This document shows, piece after piece, positions 16,846-25,711 of a DNA stretch of 36,745 nt (positions are counted from its first letter, which is position 1; every line of letters starts with the position of its first letter). The notes beneath the pieces are model-generated. The model was not told where the DNA came from. It saw only the letters and a program-made list of their open reading frames with translations, and searched no databases. The position numbers and the translations under genes were made by a program. The stretch covers positions 71,202 through 107,946 of the forward strand of contig CAMBYC010000001.1 in NCBI GenBank assembly GCA_945871875.1. Direction: 5' to 3'. Source of the stretch: Sphingobacterium thalpophilum. GTDB taxonomy: Bacteria; Bacteroidota; Bacteroidia; Chitinophagales; Chitinophagaceae.

Positions 16846-18549
16846 TTATCCTTTTTTTGATTTCTTTATAGTAGATTTTGGTAAAACCTTCTTTTGAGCA
16901 ATGGTTGGCATTTTGTTCTTTTTTGAAGAAATTACATCTGCCAAAAGTAAAGCTGCATCAGCATTTATTAATCCGCTAGCGCTTAAACTGTTCAATGGGA
17001 TCTTCTCGGGTTCTTCATTTTCTGAAGGACGATTAACCATTTTACCATCAAAACGTGTTGCAGATTGTTTTAAAATTTGTATAATTTCTACGGGCGTTAA
17101 ATTTGGATAATAAGATAATATTAGTGCCGCCAATCCAGCAACAACAGGACTAGCCATGCTTGTACCATCATTTTTTCCATAAGTTGATCCTGGTAAAGTT
17201 GAATAAATTGACATTCCGGGTGAAAATACATCTACATCATTTTTCCCATAATTTGAAAATGGGGCAACTAAATTTTCATTTGTTGGTCCACTAGCACCTA
17301 CGGTTATCCAATTTGTAGATTTTTTACCTTCAAGTAAATTTGGATTAGGGAAATGTGGTTTTGTATCTACATTACTAGATTCATTTCCAGCAGCGTGAAC
17401 AAGCAAAACGCCTTTGCTTTCAGCATATTTCACAGCATCATCAACCCAATTTTTTTCTGGTGAAAAATATTTACCAAAACTCATATTGATAACTTTGGCT
17501 CCATTATCAACGGCATATCTAATGCCGTTTGCAATATCTTTATCGTGTTCATCACCATCAGGAACTGCTCTAATTGCCATAATTTTTATGTGTTCAGCAA
17601 TACCATCCATTCCAATTCCATTGCCTCTAACGGCGCCAATTATTCCCGCAACGTGTGTTCCATGGGAAGGATCTGAAGCCATTATATCATTGTTCCCATA
17701 ATACCTATCTGTTGTATCAAAATAATTGTCTCCTACAATATCATCTCTGTAATTTTTAGGTGCTTTTTCTAATGATTCTAATTTTGATTTTTCTCCTTCA
17801 TAATAAGAAATAATTTCTGGAATCATTAGATTGTTTGAAACATCCATCTGGTGTGATTGTTGAAACAATCCCAAAATCAAATTTTTAGCTAAAACTTCAT
17901 CTCTTGAAGTCGGTTTAAATAGCAATAAATCTTCACCAGTATAGCTGTTTTTATTTAGTGCAACTTTTAAAATACTGTCTTTCTGAGGAAGATCAACTAC
18001 TAAAGGTTTTAATATTGATACCATTGTTGCTGCTTCCTTTCCTTGCGTTTCTATTTGATATTTTGCCTTTTGAAATTGTGTAAATTCAGACTTTTGTATT
18101 TTGGTAAATGTAGAAGTATCTATAGAGGTGCTTCCAAATTTGTTTTTAAACAAATAATAAACTCTTGATGCCTCATCACTATCTTTAGTTACATTTTTGC
18201 CATTTCTATTTCCCAAGAAATTCCAACCGTTTGTATCGTCTACGTATCCGTTATGGTCATCATCAATTCCATTTCCAGGAATTTCATTTTGATTTCTCCA
18301 TAAAACGGATTTAAGGTCTTCATGAGTAGTATCAACACCTGAATCAATAATCGCAACAATTACAGTTTGCTTATAAGTTTTGGTTTTTAGTGTTGTTTGA
18401 TAAGCTTTTTCCAATCCAATTCCCCAATATCCCTCTTTATTATTTAAGAGATGCCAACCTTTAGGAGGTTCAGAATTTGGTTGTTGTGCAATTGCAAACC
18501 CATTTGTAAACAAAAAAAGAGTAACGAAAATTATAATTCTGGATGTCAT
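16846..18549 (-). CDS. Subtilisin-like S8 serine protease, secreted, with long insertion
   Basis: This is an exported serine protease of 567 residues. The signal peptide (about 1-21, ending IAQQ) is followed almost at once by the catalytic domain, with no clear inhibitor prodomain. The triad is Asp69 (IDSGVD), His296 (SHGTHVAG) and Ser464 (GTSMASPVVAG), with the oxyanion Asn389 in HAAGNES. A NGIDDDHNGYVDD loop after Asp69 looks like a calcium site. About 227 residues separate Asp69 and His296, where typical subtilisins have about 30-40. The inserted part (about 112-285) is helical and Lys/Gln-rich and may act in substrate choice or self-inhibition. The C-terminus is Lys/Ser-rich. It is the first gene of a pair with the DinB-fold gene. 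Confidence 0.92.
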   Translation of the reverse strand: MTSRIIIFVTLFLFTNGFAIAQQPNSEPPKGWHLLNNKEGYWGIGLEKAYQTTLKTKTYKQTVIVAIIDSGVDTTHEDLKSVLWRNQNEIPGNGIDDDHNGYVDDTNGWNFLGNRNGKNVTKDSDEASRVYYLFKNKFGSTSIDTSTFTKIQKSEFTQFQKAKYQIETQGKEAATMVSILKPLVVDLPQKDSILKVALNKNSYTGEDLLLFKPTSRDEVLAKNLILGLFQQSHQMDVSNNLMIPEIISYYEGEKSKLESLEKAPKNYRDDIVGDNYFDTTDRYYGNNDIMASDPSHGTHVAGIIGAVRGNGIGMDGIAEHIKIMAIRAVPDGDEHDKDIANGIRYAVDNGAKVINMSFGKYFSPEKNWVDDAVKYAESKGVLLVHAAGNESSNVDTKPHFPNPNLLEGKKSTNWITVGASGPTNENLVAPFSNYGKNDVDVFSPGMSIYSTLPGSTYGKNDGTSMASPVVAGLAALILSYYPNLTPVEIIQILKQSATRFDGKMVNRPSENEEPEKIPLNSLSASGLINADAALLLADVISSKKNKMPTIAQKKVLPKSTIKKSKKG

Positions 18550-18566
18550 TTTAAAATTATTATTTA

Positions 18567-18574
18567 CAAATGTA
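18567..18574 (-). promoter_or_regulatory. Candidate -7 box of the S8 protease gene
   Basis: Read on the minus strand, TACATTTG matches the Bacteroidota TAnnTTTG box exactly and ends 18 bases before the protease start codon. No clear TTG -33 element is present at the normal spacing, so this is tentative. Confidence 0.3.
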
Positions 18575-18631
18575 TAATTTTGAGTGGGTTTTGAATAACC
18601 TATTCTTTAATTATAGCTTAGATTAACAATT

Positions 18632-20158
18632 CTATAAGTCAAATTTTATTCCTTGTGCTAGAGGAATTGTTTTTGCATAATTAATTGTTGTAGTTTGTCT
18701 TCTCATGTAAGCTTTCCAAGCATCGCTACCACTTTCTCTACCGCCACCTGTTTCTTTCTCTCCTCCAAAAGCTCCTCCAATTTCAGCTCCACTAGTTCCA
18801 ATATTTACATTAGCAATTCCACAATCACTACCAGATGAAGAAAGAAACAACTCAGCTTCTCTCAAGTTTAAAGTCATTATGGCTGATGATAATCCTTGTG
18901 GAACATTGTTTTGTATCGCTATAGCCTCTTCAATTTGTTGATATTTCATCAGATATAAAATTGGAGCAAAGGTTTCATTTTTTACAATTTCATAAGAAGG
19001 AGAAACTTCTGCAATGCAAGGCTGCACATAACAACCTCCAAGATATTGATCACCTTCAAGTATTCCTGGTTCTATAAGAAAATTACCTCCTTCTTCTTTA
19101 CAAAGTTTGGTAGCGTTGATGTAATTTTCAACTGCATCCTTATCTATTAGTGGGCCTACATGGTTTGATTCATCTAATGGATTACCAATGCGCAATTGTT
19201 GATAAGCGTGAACAAGTTTCTTGCTAAAATCAGCATAAACAGATTCATGAATAATTAGTCTTCTAGTTGAAGTACATCTTTGACCTGCTGTACCAACAGC
19301 TCCAAATACACATCCAATTACAGCCATATCTAAATCGGCATCTTTTGAAATAATAATAGCGTTATTCCCCCCTAATTCTAATAAACTTTTACCCAATCTA
19401 GCACCTACAGTTGCAGCTATAGATTTTCCCATACGGGTAGATCCAGTAGCAGAAACAAGTGCCATGTTTGAATCTGCTGCCAATGTTTCTCCAAGATTCC
19501 GTCCTCCAATTATCAAATTGCTAACACCTTCAGGAACTTGATTGAATTTCAAAACTTTTGAAATTATATTTTGACAAGCAATAGCACAAATAGGGGTTTT
19601 TTCAGATGGTTTCCAAACGCAAACATTTCCGCAAACCCAAGCTATTGCTGCATTCCAACTCCAAACGGCAACTGGAAAATTAAATGCTGAAATAATTCCT
19701 ACAATTCCTAATGGATGCCATTGCTCATACATTCTATGGTTTGGCCTTTCACTATGCATTGTTAATCCATAGAGTTGACGCGATAAACCTACTGCAAAAT
19801 CACAGATGTCTATCATTTCCTGAACTTCTCCTAATCCTTCCTGTAAACTTTTCCCCATTTCCCAAGAAACCAATTTCCCTAATGGCTCTTTATAAAGCCT
19901 CAATTCATTTCCAATTTGTCTAACAATTTCACCTCTTTTTGGTGCAGGCCAATTTCTCCATTCAAAAAATGCTTCATTTGCTTTTGAAATAACTGATTGG
20001 TATGCATCTTCATCTACCGTAAAAACTGAGGCAATTGGGCTGCCATCAACCGGAGAATAAGAAGTAATTGTTGCTCCCGATGCACCCAACCAATGTTGAC
20101 CAGTTGATGCCCCATGGTTATGTGACGAAATACCGAGTTGTTCAAGAAAATTTGTCAT
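18632..20158 (-). CDS. ALDH7-type aldehyde dehydrogenase (alpha-aminoadipate-semialdehyde dehydrogenase-like)
   Basis: This is an NAD(P)-dependent aldehyde dehydrogenase of 508 residues. The start region, then PLGIVGIISAFNFPVAVWSWN and VWKPSEKTP, match the ALDH7/antiquitin group, whose members oxidise alpha-aminoadipate semialdehyde in lysine breakdown. The active site has Glu261 in LELGGNN and nucleophile Cys295 in GTAGQRCTSTRR, both intact. FGGEKETGGGRESGSDAWK near the C-terminus is characteristic of ALDH7. It begins 12 bases after panB stops, so it appears to be the last gene of the ppk-ppx-panB run. No other lysine-catabolism gene is nearby, so the physiological substrate is inferred from family only. 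Confidence 0.9.
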   Translation of the reverse strand: MTNFLEQLGISSHNHGASTGQHWLGASGATITSYSPVDGSPIASVFTVDEDAYQSVISKANEAFFEWRNWPAPKRGEIVRQIGNELRLYKEPLGKLVSWEMGKSLQEGLGEVQEMIDICDFAVGLSRQLYGLTMHSERPNHRMYEQWHPLGIVGIISAFNFPVAVWSWNAAIAWVCGNVCVWKPSEKTPICAIACQNIISKVLKFNQVPEGVSNLIIGGRNLGETLAADSNMALVSATGSTRMGKSIAATVGARLGKSLLELGGNNAIIISKDADLDMAVIGCVFGAVGTAGQRCTSTRRLIIHESVYADFSKKLVHAYQQLRIGNPLDESNHVGPLIDKDAVENYINATKLCKEEGGNFLIEPGILEGDQYLGGCYVQPCIAEVSPSYEIVKNETFAPILYLMKYQQIEEAIAIQNNVPQGLSSAIMTLNLREAELFLSSSGSDCGIANVNIGTSGAEIGGAFGGEKETGGGRESGSDAWKAYMRRQTTTINYAKTIPLAQGIKFDL

Positions 20159-20169
20159 TTTAAATTGCT

Positions 20170-20982
20170 TTAATATTGTTCTTGGTTATTAGGAAAATCA
20201 TTTGTTCTAACATCAGTAATAAATTGTTGTACCGCAGTTCCAACTTCTTCATACAAATTCAAATATTGTCTGAGAAAACGTGGTTTAAAAGATTGATTTA
20301 TTCCCAACATATCATGCATTACTAAAACTTGACCATCACAAAATTTTCCTGCACCAATTCCAACGGTTGGAATCGTTAAACTTTCTGAAACCTCCTTAGC
20401 AAGCATTGCAGGTATTTTTTCTAAAACAATTGCAAAACACCCTGCTTCCTCTAACTTTTTTGCATCATTTTTTAATTTGTCAGCTTCTGCAGTTTCTTTT
20501 GCTCTTACCTGGTAGGTTCCAAATTTATAAATACTTTGAGGAGTCAATCCTAAATGTCCCATTACAGGAACACCTGCTGAAATAATTCGCTTGATGCTAT
20601 CAACCACTTCTTCGCCTCCTTCTAATTTTATAGCATGAGCTCCAGTTTCTTTCATAATCCTTATGGTAGAGTTCAATGCCTCTTTAGAATTTCCTTGATA
20701 AGTTCCAAAGGGTAAATCTACCACAATCAAGCACCTTTTTACCCCCCTTACAACAGATTGTGCATGATAAATCATTTGGTCTAAAGTAATTGGCAGCGTT
20801 GTTTCATGACCTGCCATTACATTACTAGCAGAATCACCAACTAAGATGATATCAATCCCAGCAGCGTCTATAATTTTTGCAAAAGAGTAATCATAAGCTG
20901 TTAACATAGCTATTTTTTCTCCTTTTGATTTCATCGTTGTTAGCGTATGCGTAGTTATTCTTTTTATATTTTGATCACTCAT
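20170..20982 (-). CDS. panB: 3-methyl-2-oxobutanoate hydroxymethyltransferase
   Basis: PanB transfers a hydroxymethyl group from methylene-tetrahydrofolate to 2-oxoisovalerate, giving ketopantoate, the first committed step to pantothenate and coenzyme A. The 270-residue length is normal. Visible residues include metal ligands Asp50 (ILVGDSASN), Asp89 (VVDLPFGTY) and Glu121 (IKLEGGEE), and the probable catalytic Glu189 (IVLEKIPA). [10 protein letters not shown] and [20 protein letters not shown] are strongly conserved family stretches. It sits 30 bases downstream of ppx. panC, acting two steps later, lies about 5 kb away on the same strand; panE/ilvC-type reductase and panD are not in the window. 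Confidence 0.97.
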   Translation of the reverse strand: MSDQNIKRITTHTLTTMKSKGEKIAMLTAYDYSFAKIIDAAGIDIILVGDSASNVMAGHETTLPITLDQMIYHAQSVVRGVKRCLIVVDLPFGTYQGNSKEALNSTIRIMKETGAHAIKLEGGEEVVDSIKRIISAGVPVMGHLGLTPQSIYKFGTYQVRAKETAEADKLKNDAKKLEEAGCFAIVLEKIPAMLAKEVSESLTIPTVGIGAGKFCDGQVLVMHDMLGINQSFKPRFLRQYLNLYEEVGTAVQQFITDVRTNDFPNNQEQY

Positions 20983-21012
20983 TTTGAATTTCTTTAAAAT
21001 TATATAAAGTAT

Positions 21013-21900
21013 CTAATTATCCTTCTTTAAACTTTTAAATAAATGTTGAATTAAACCATCAGCCAAACCTATTTTCGGTACATATATTTCTTCACAATTT
21101 GCCCATTTCATAACATTTAAATAGATAAATAAGGCTGGAACAATTACATCTGCACGATCTTCTCTTAAATTATATAACATAATTCTTTCATAAACAGATA
21201 CGTTGCTCAACTCTTTATGGTAATCTCGAAGGGTTTCTATTGAAAGTGGTTTGCCGTCTTTCCGTTTTGACAAAGAAAAAACTTTGTTGATATTTCCTCC
21301 AGAACCTATTGCAGTTGTTTTTTTTCCTTCTTTAATATTAATTTTAATAAAATCTTTCATTTCATCCCAAGTTTGATCTGAAACCATATTTTTCAAAATT
21401 CGGATTGTGCCAATATTAAAAGATTTTTTGAAAGAAATTTTACCTTCTGTGAAAAAAGTAAGCTCTGTACTACCTCCACCAACATCAATATAAAGGTAGG
21501 AGTGTTCCTTATTCATTTTGTCTGCAATATGGTTTTCATAAATCAAAGTTGCTTCAAAATCGCCACTAATAACATCAATATCAAGCTGCGTTTCTTTTTT
21601 TACCTTTTGAATGATTTCTTTTGCATTTTTAGCATCTCGCATTGCAGATGTTGCACATGCAATTACATGTTTCACATTGTAAGCATTTAAAAGATGTTTA
21701 TATGCTTTAATTGTTTGCAATAACATTTGCTCTTTCCCTTCGCTTATTGAACCTGTATCAAAAACGTCAAACCCAAGTCGCAATGGCACTCTTATTAAAT
21801 TGATTTTTAAGAATACTGGTTTTTCGTTACTATTTTCAACTACTTCAGATATTAATAATCTAGCCGCATTACTTCCAATATCTATCGCTGCAAGTTTCAA
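21013..21900 (-). CDS. ppx: Ppx/GppA-family exopolyphosphatase (short form)
   Basis: This is an ASKHA-fold phosphatase that hydrolyses polyphosphate chain ends, and in related enzymes pppGpp. At 295 residues it covers only the two actin-like lobes; the C-terminal HD-like extension of E. coli Ppx (about 510 residues) is missing, which is usual in Bacteroidota. The phosphate-binding loops are visible as AAIDIGSNAARLLISEV at the N-terminus, YIDVGGGSTELTFF in the middle and AIGSGGNINKVF later. Its position 61 bases downstream of ppk1 supports a polyphosphate role over a pure guanosine-pentaphosphate role, but sequence alone does not separate them. Confidence 0.9.
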   Translation of the reverse strand: MKLAAIDIGSNAARLLISEVVENSNEKPVFLKINLIRVPLRLGFDVFDTGSISEGKEQMLLQTIKAYKHLLNAYNVKHVIACATSAMRDAKNAKEIIQKVKKETQLDIDVISGDFEATLIYENHIADKMNKEHSYLYIDVGGGSTELTFFTEGKISFKKSFNIGTIRILKNMVSDQTWDEMKDFIKINIKEGKKTTAIGSGGNINKVFSLSKRKDGKPLSIETLRDYHKELSNVSVYERIMLYNLREDRADVIVPALFIYLNVMKWANCEEIYVPKIGLADGLIQHLFKSLKKDN

Positions 21901-21961
21901 AATAGCAATTGTATAAAAAGGTGAAAAAAATATATATAAAATACAAATATCTATATTATTA

Positions 21962-24046
21962 TTATTGTTCCACCTTTACAAAATTGTTTTTTTTGTCTAA
22001 TAAATAATTATATATTTCTATTTGGGATCTAATCTGGGGATTTTCAGATTTTACATAATCATTACTTGTTTTATGATTAAGGATTCTTGCTTTAACATTG
22101 TCACTAAGTTGAATATTCAAAATCGTTTTGATTTCTTCTTTTATTTCAGCTGAAAAAATTGGGCAAGATGCTTCAACTCGATGGTCTAAATTTCTAACCA
22201 TCCAATCGGCTGAAGAAATGTAAACCTTTTCATTTCCTTTATTGTGAAAAACTACAACCCTCGCATGTTCTAAATATTCGTCAACAATGCTAATGGCAAC
22301 TGGTTTCTTTTTAAATTTTCCAGCATCTATTGTTGCACAAAATATTCCTCTAACAATCATGTTTATCTCTACACCTGCAATTGCAGCTTCATACAGTTTT
22401 TGTATGATAATTTCATCTGAAAGTGAATTAAGCTTTATGGTAATTACTGCCTTATTCCCAGAAGTTGCTTGCTTGATTTCTGCATTGATTAATGAAATAA
22501 AGTGATTCCTCATCATGCCTGGTGAAAGCAAAAGTGTTTTACAAAGTTCTAAAGTTTTTAAATTTGGTTTAGGATTTTCTAAATAATTAAAAATCCTATT
22601 GATGTCTGACATAATATTTCTGTTTGCAGTGAGCAAACAATGATCACTATAAAACTTTGCTGTTGATTCATTTATATTACCTGTGCTTACAAAACCATAA
22701 TTAATAAAACTTCTATTTGATTTTTTTCGAATCATACAAATTTTTGCATGTACTTTTTGGTCTGGAAAACCTAATAGAACTTTTACACCTTCTTCTTCGA
22801 GTTTTTCTTTCCATTCAAGGTTGTTTTCTTCATCAAATCTTGCCCTTAATTCCAGCATTACTATTACTTCCTTCCCATTTCTTACAGCATTAATTAGGGC
22901 ATTAATAATTTTTGAAGCCCTTGCCATTCTGTAGGCTGTAATCTTTATTGTTGTAACATCTGGATCAATAGCTGCTTCTCTCAGTAAATCAATTACAGGA
23001 TTAAAATTATGGTATGGAAAATGCAACATTATATCTTTAGCTAAAACAATATCTGTTACTCTTGAGGTATTTTCAAGTGCTGGATGGTTTAATTGTTTGG
23101 TTCTTTGAGATTTTTTATCAAAAACCTGGTTAGGGAAATCCATGAAATGTCTAAAATTGTGAATTCTTCCACCTGGAATTAAATGGTCTTTTTTTGTGAG
23201 CCCCATTCTTTGAATTAAATATTCCAACAAGGCTGGGTCTATTTCTCTATCATAAATCAATCGTACGGGTTTTCCTTTTCTTCTGGTTTTAATTCCTTTT
23301 TCAATTTTCGCCGAAAAAGTAAGTGCATCTTCATAATCAATATCATATTCAGCGTCTTTTGTAACTTTTATTACATGAGCTTGATATTCATCAAAACCGA
23401 AATAAGAGAAAATTCTAGGCAAACAAAATCTTATTACATCTTCTAGTAAGATTATATAATTTTTTTCGTTCTGCTTGGGCAACAATACAAATCTGGATAT
23501 TGTTTGTGTTGGTATTTCAATTAAAGCATATTTGCGATTGTAGGCACTTTCTTTTTTTGCCATTACTACGGCTAGGTATATAGATTTCTCTCTAAGATAG
23601 GGAAGGGTAGGAATACTTTCAATCATTAATGGAATTACATTAGATCTAACTTGTTCGTCAAAAAAGTTAACAACAAAAGCTTGTTGCTCTTCATCTAATT
23701 GATTCTCATTTAGTAAGAAAATATTTTTATGTTCTAATTGATTTAAAATCTGTTTCCAAATTCGGTTGAATTCAGATTGTTGTTGGAGTACAATCAATTG
23801 AATATTATCTAATATTTTTTGTGGTGAATCTTCAACGTGCATGTGTTTTTCTGCCTCAATTATCAACATTCTTTTTAATGCTGCAACCCTAACTCTGAAG
23901 AATTCATCTAAGTTATTAGAAAAAATTCCTAAAAATTTAATCCTTTCAATTAAAGGAACAGTTTCGTCAGCAGCTTCTTGTAAAACACGTGCATTAAAAG
24001 ACAACCAGCTAATATCTCTTGGAATAATTGAAATCGACTTTCCCAT
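21962..24046 (-). CDS. ppk1: Polyphosphate kinase 1
   Basis: PPK1 reversibly transfers the gamma-phosphate of ATP onto polyphosphate chains. The 694 residues match the usual length (E. coli 688). The N-terminal domain begins RDISWLSFNARVLQEA and continues GIFSNNLDEFFRVRVAALKR. The two phospholipase-D-like domains carry the conserved His433 (KVHAKICMI), the expected autophosphorylation site, and His594 (YLEHARVVVF), at positions within two residues of E. coli His435 and His592. DVTTIKITAYRMARAS and NINESTAKFYSDHCLL are further signatures. It leads a minus-strand run with ppx, panB and the aldehyde dehydrogenase. Confidence 0.97.
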   Translation of the reverse strand: MGKSISIIPRDISWLSFNARVLQEAADETVPLIERIKFLGIFSNNLDEFFRVRVAALKRMLIIEAEKHMHVEDSPQKILDNIQLIVLQQQSEFNRIWKQILNQLEHKNIFLLNENQLDEEQQAFVVNFFDEQVRSNVIPLMIESIPTLPYLREKSIYLAVVMAKKESAYNRKYALIEIPTQTISRFVLLPKQNEKNYIILLEDVIRFCLPRIFSYFGFDEYQAHVIKVTKDAEYDIDYEDALTFSAKIEKGIKTRRKGKPVRLIYDREIDPALLEYLIQRMGLTKKDHLIPGGRIHNFRHFMDFPNQVFDKKSQRTKQLNHPALENTSRVTDIVLAKDIMLHFPYHNFNPVIDLLREAAIDPDVTTIKITAYRMARASKIINALINAVRNGKEVIVMLELRARFDEENNLEWKEKLEEEGVKVLLGFPDQKVHAKICMIRKKSNRSFINYGFVSTGNINESTAKFYSDHCLLTANRNIMSDINRIFNYLENPKPNLKTLELCKTLLLSPGMMRNHFISLINAEIKQATSGNKAVITIKLNSLSDEIIIQKLYEAAIAGVEINMIVRGIFCATIDAGKFKKKPVAISIVDEYLEHARVVVFHNKGNEKVYISSADWMVRNLDHRVEASCPIFSAEIKEEIKTILNIQLSDNVKARILNHKTSNDYVKSENPQIRSQIEIYNYLLDKKNNFVKVEQ

Positions 24047-24061
24047 AAGTTAAAAATTATT

Positions 24062-24069
24062 CAAATTTA
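24062..24069 (-). promoter_or_regulatory. Candidate -7 box of ppk1
   Basis: On the minus strand TAAATTTG matches TAnnTTTG exactly, 16 bases before the ppk1 start. A -33 TTG at standard spacing is not evident, and the predicted leader would be very short, so confidence is low. Confidence 0.3.
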
Positions 24070-24101
24070 CCTAAAGGTGCTCGATTGTATTGTTAAGTTT
24101 T

Positions 24102-24590
24102 TCAAATTTTTTGAATGGATTCAATAATTTTAGTTGTTGAAAAGCCTTTCACTATTGGTACAATTTTTACTTCACCTCCATTTTTTAAAACAACATCTGC
24201 ACCAACAATTTGCTCAACGGTATAATCTCCTCCTTTTACTAAAACATCTGGCGTCAATAAGGTTATCAAATTTAAAGGAGTTTCTTCATCAAATAAAATT
24301 ACTGCATCTATGTATTGTATTGAAGCCAACATTATTGATCTAAAACCCTCATCGTTAATTGGTCTTAAAGGTCCTTTTAACCGTTTCACAGAATTGTCCG
24401 TATTAATGCCAACCACTAAAATATCTCCAAAAGAAGCTGACGTTGTAAGAATTTCAAGGTGCCCTTTGTGTAAAATATCAAAACAGCCATTGGTGAAAAC
24501 AATTTTTTTTCCGGCAGTTTTCCAATTTTTATTTTGTTCTTCTAACTGAGTAGTATTAAATATTTTCTCCGACAGATTTAAGTTCTTCAT
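24102..24590 (-). CDS. rfaE2: D-glycero-beta-D-manno-heptose 1-phosphate adenylyltransferase (RfaE2/HldE C-domain type)
   Basis: This nucleotidyltransferase activates heptose 1-phosphate to ADP-heptose for lipopolysaccharide core synthesis. It is a stand-alone 162-residue form of the domain that is fused to the kinase in E. coli HldE. The nucleotide-binding signature FTNGCFDILHKGH (HxGH at 41-44) and the later VKGGDYTVEQIVGADVVLKNGGEV and KGFSTTKII are diagnostic. Its start overlaps the 3' end of the upstream membrane-protein gene by 35 bases, so the two are translated from one message. The heptose kinase, isomerase and epimerase are not in the window. Confidence 0.93.
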   Translation of the reverse strand: MKNLNLSEKIFNTTQLEEQNKNWKTAGKKIVFTNGCFDILHKGHLEILTTSASFGDILVVGINTDNSVKRLKGPLRPINDEGFRSIMLASIQYIDAVILFDEETPLNLITLLTPDVLVKGGDYTVEQIVGADVVLKNGGEVKIVPIVKGFSTTKIIESIQKI

Positions 24591-25587
24591 CTTTTTTATT
24601 GTTATAAATTGGTAAAAGTAAAAGACAAATTAATCCTGTTACCAAAACCATAATTGTTTGAGCAAGCCAAATTAGCCATCCAAATGCCAAACCGTCAATA
24701 TTGGCAATATTATACAATTCTAGACAGTTTTGCACAGCCAATTGATAAGCACCAATTCCACCTTGTGTAACAATCATTGCTAAACTTCCAATACTTAAAA
24801 TTGATAAAGCTGGCGACATACCTAAATGAGCAACTGGATCCATTGCATAAAAACCAATTCTTATGCTCAATAAATACATTCCCCAAATAAAAATAGAATG
24901 AAAAATAAAGGCAGGTTTGTTTTCAACATTTTTTATGCTAGTTACCCCTTCTAAAATTCTTTGAAATGTGTTTTTAATTGAACTAATTATTTTAACCTCA
25001 GAAAATCTGAAAAAGATAAATCGAATTATGAAAAAGAATAAAACAATTGATGTTACAAAAATCAAAATTTTTATTACATCAAAATTTCCGGATTTACTGT
25101 TTAGAAAAGTTTGAATTAAATCTAAAGCAAATCCTCCAATAGTATTAAATTGAGAAATTACGGTTATAAAAATGATTAGTAAAAGTGTGAGCAAATCAAC
25201 AGCTCTTTCTGCTACCATAGTTCCAATGAGTTTATCTACAGGGGTTTTTTCATATTTTGCAAGTAAAGTACATTTCATTACCTCACCCAAACGAGGAACT
25301 AATAAGTTAAAAAAATAACCAATCATTACTGAAAAAAATGTATTTGCTGTACTTGGATTGATTCCAATTGGTTTCATTAATATTTTCCATCTTAATGCTC
25401 TGCTATAATGACTAATTAATAACACTAGTATCACTGGTAAAATCCAAATATAGTTTGCATTTTTAAGTGCATTTTTCATGCTTGTAATTTCATCAGGTGT
25501 AAGATTTCGAGTAGTAAACCAAATCAGAAATATTCCTGACCCTAAAAAAATTACATATTGCAACAATAATAAAAGAAGTTTTTTCAT
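24556..25587 (-). CDS. Flippase-like integral membrane protein (lysylphosphatidylglycerol synthase TM-domain family)
   Basis: This 343-residue polytopic membrane protein has about seven to eight hydrophobic segments and no soluble catalytic domain. It matches the LPG_synthase_TM / flippase-like family (TIGR00374 type), with RALRWKILMKPIG after the second helix, the loop FFNLLVPRLGEVMKC, and a conserved TQGGIGAYQLAVQNCLELY near the C-terminal helices. Members lie beside lipid- or envelope-glycan genes, and most have no defined substrate. The 35-base overlap with the ADP-heptose adenylyltransferase gene suggests a link to envelope biogenesis. A 124-base, almost purely A/T gap separates it from panC upstream. 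Confidence 0.85.
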   Translation of the reverse strand: MKKLLLLLLQYVIFLGSGIFLIWFTTRNLTPDEITSMKNALKNANYIWILPVILVLLISHYSRALRWKILMKPIGINPSTANTFFSVMIGYFFNLLVPRLGEVMKCTLLAKYEKTPVDKLIGTMVAERAVDLLTLLLIIFITVISQFNTIGGFALDLIQTFLNSKSGNFDVIKILIFVTSIVLFFFIIRFIFFRFSEVKIISSIKNTFQRILEGVTSIKNVENKPAFIFHSIFIWGMYLLSIRIGFYAMDPVAHLGMSPALSILSIGSLAMIVTQGGIGAYQLAVQNCLELYNIANIDGLAFGWLIWLAQTIMVLVTGLICLLLLPIYNNKKDEELKSVGENI

Positions 25588-25711
25588 TATGTGTATTTAT
25601 TGAGTTTTATTTGAAAAATTATATTATAAAATTTGAATTATTTTTTTAAAAACAATAAAAAAATGTTTTTATTATATTTCTGTTCTAAATATTTTTATAT
25701 TAAAAAACATT

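Noticed and set aside
25588-25711. A/T-only inverted repeats between panC and the flippase-like gene (AAAAACA ... TGTTTTT).
   Set aside because: Arms contain almost no G or C, and such pairs arise easily in this composition, so I do not call a terminator.
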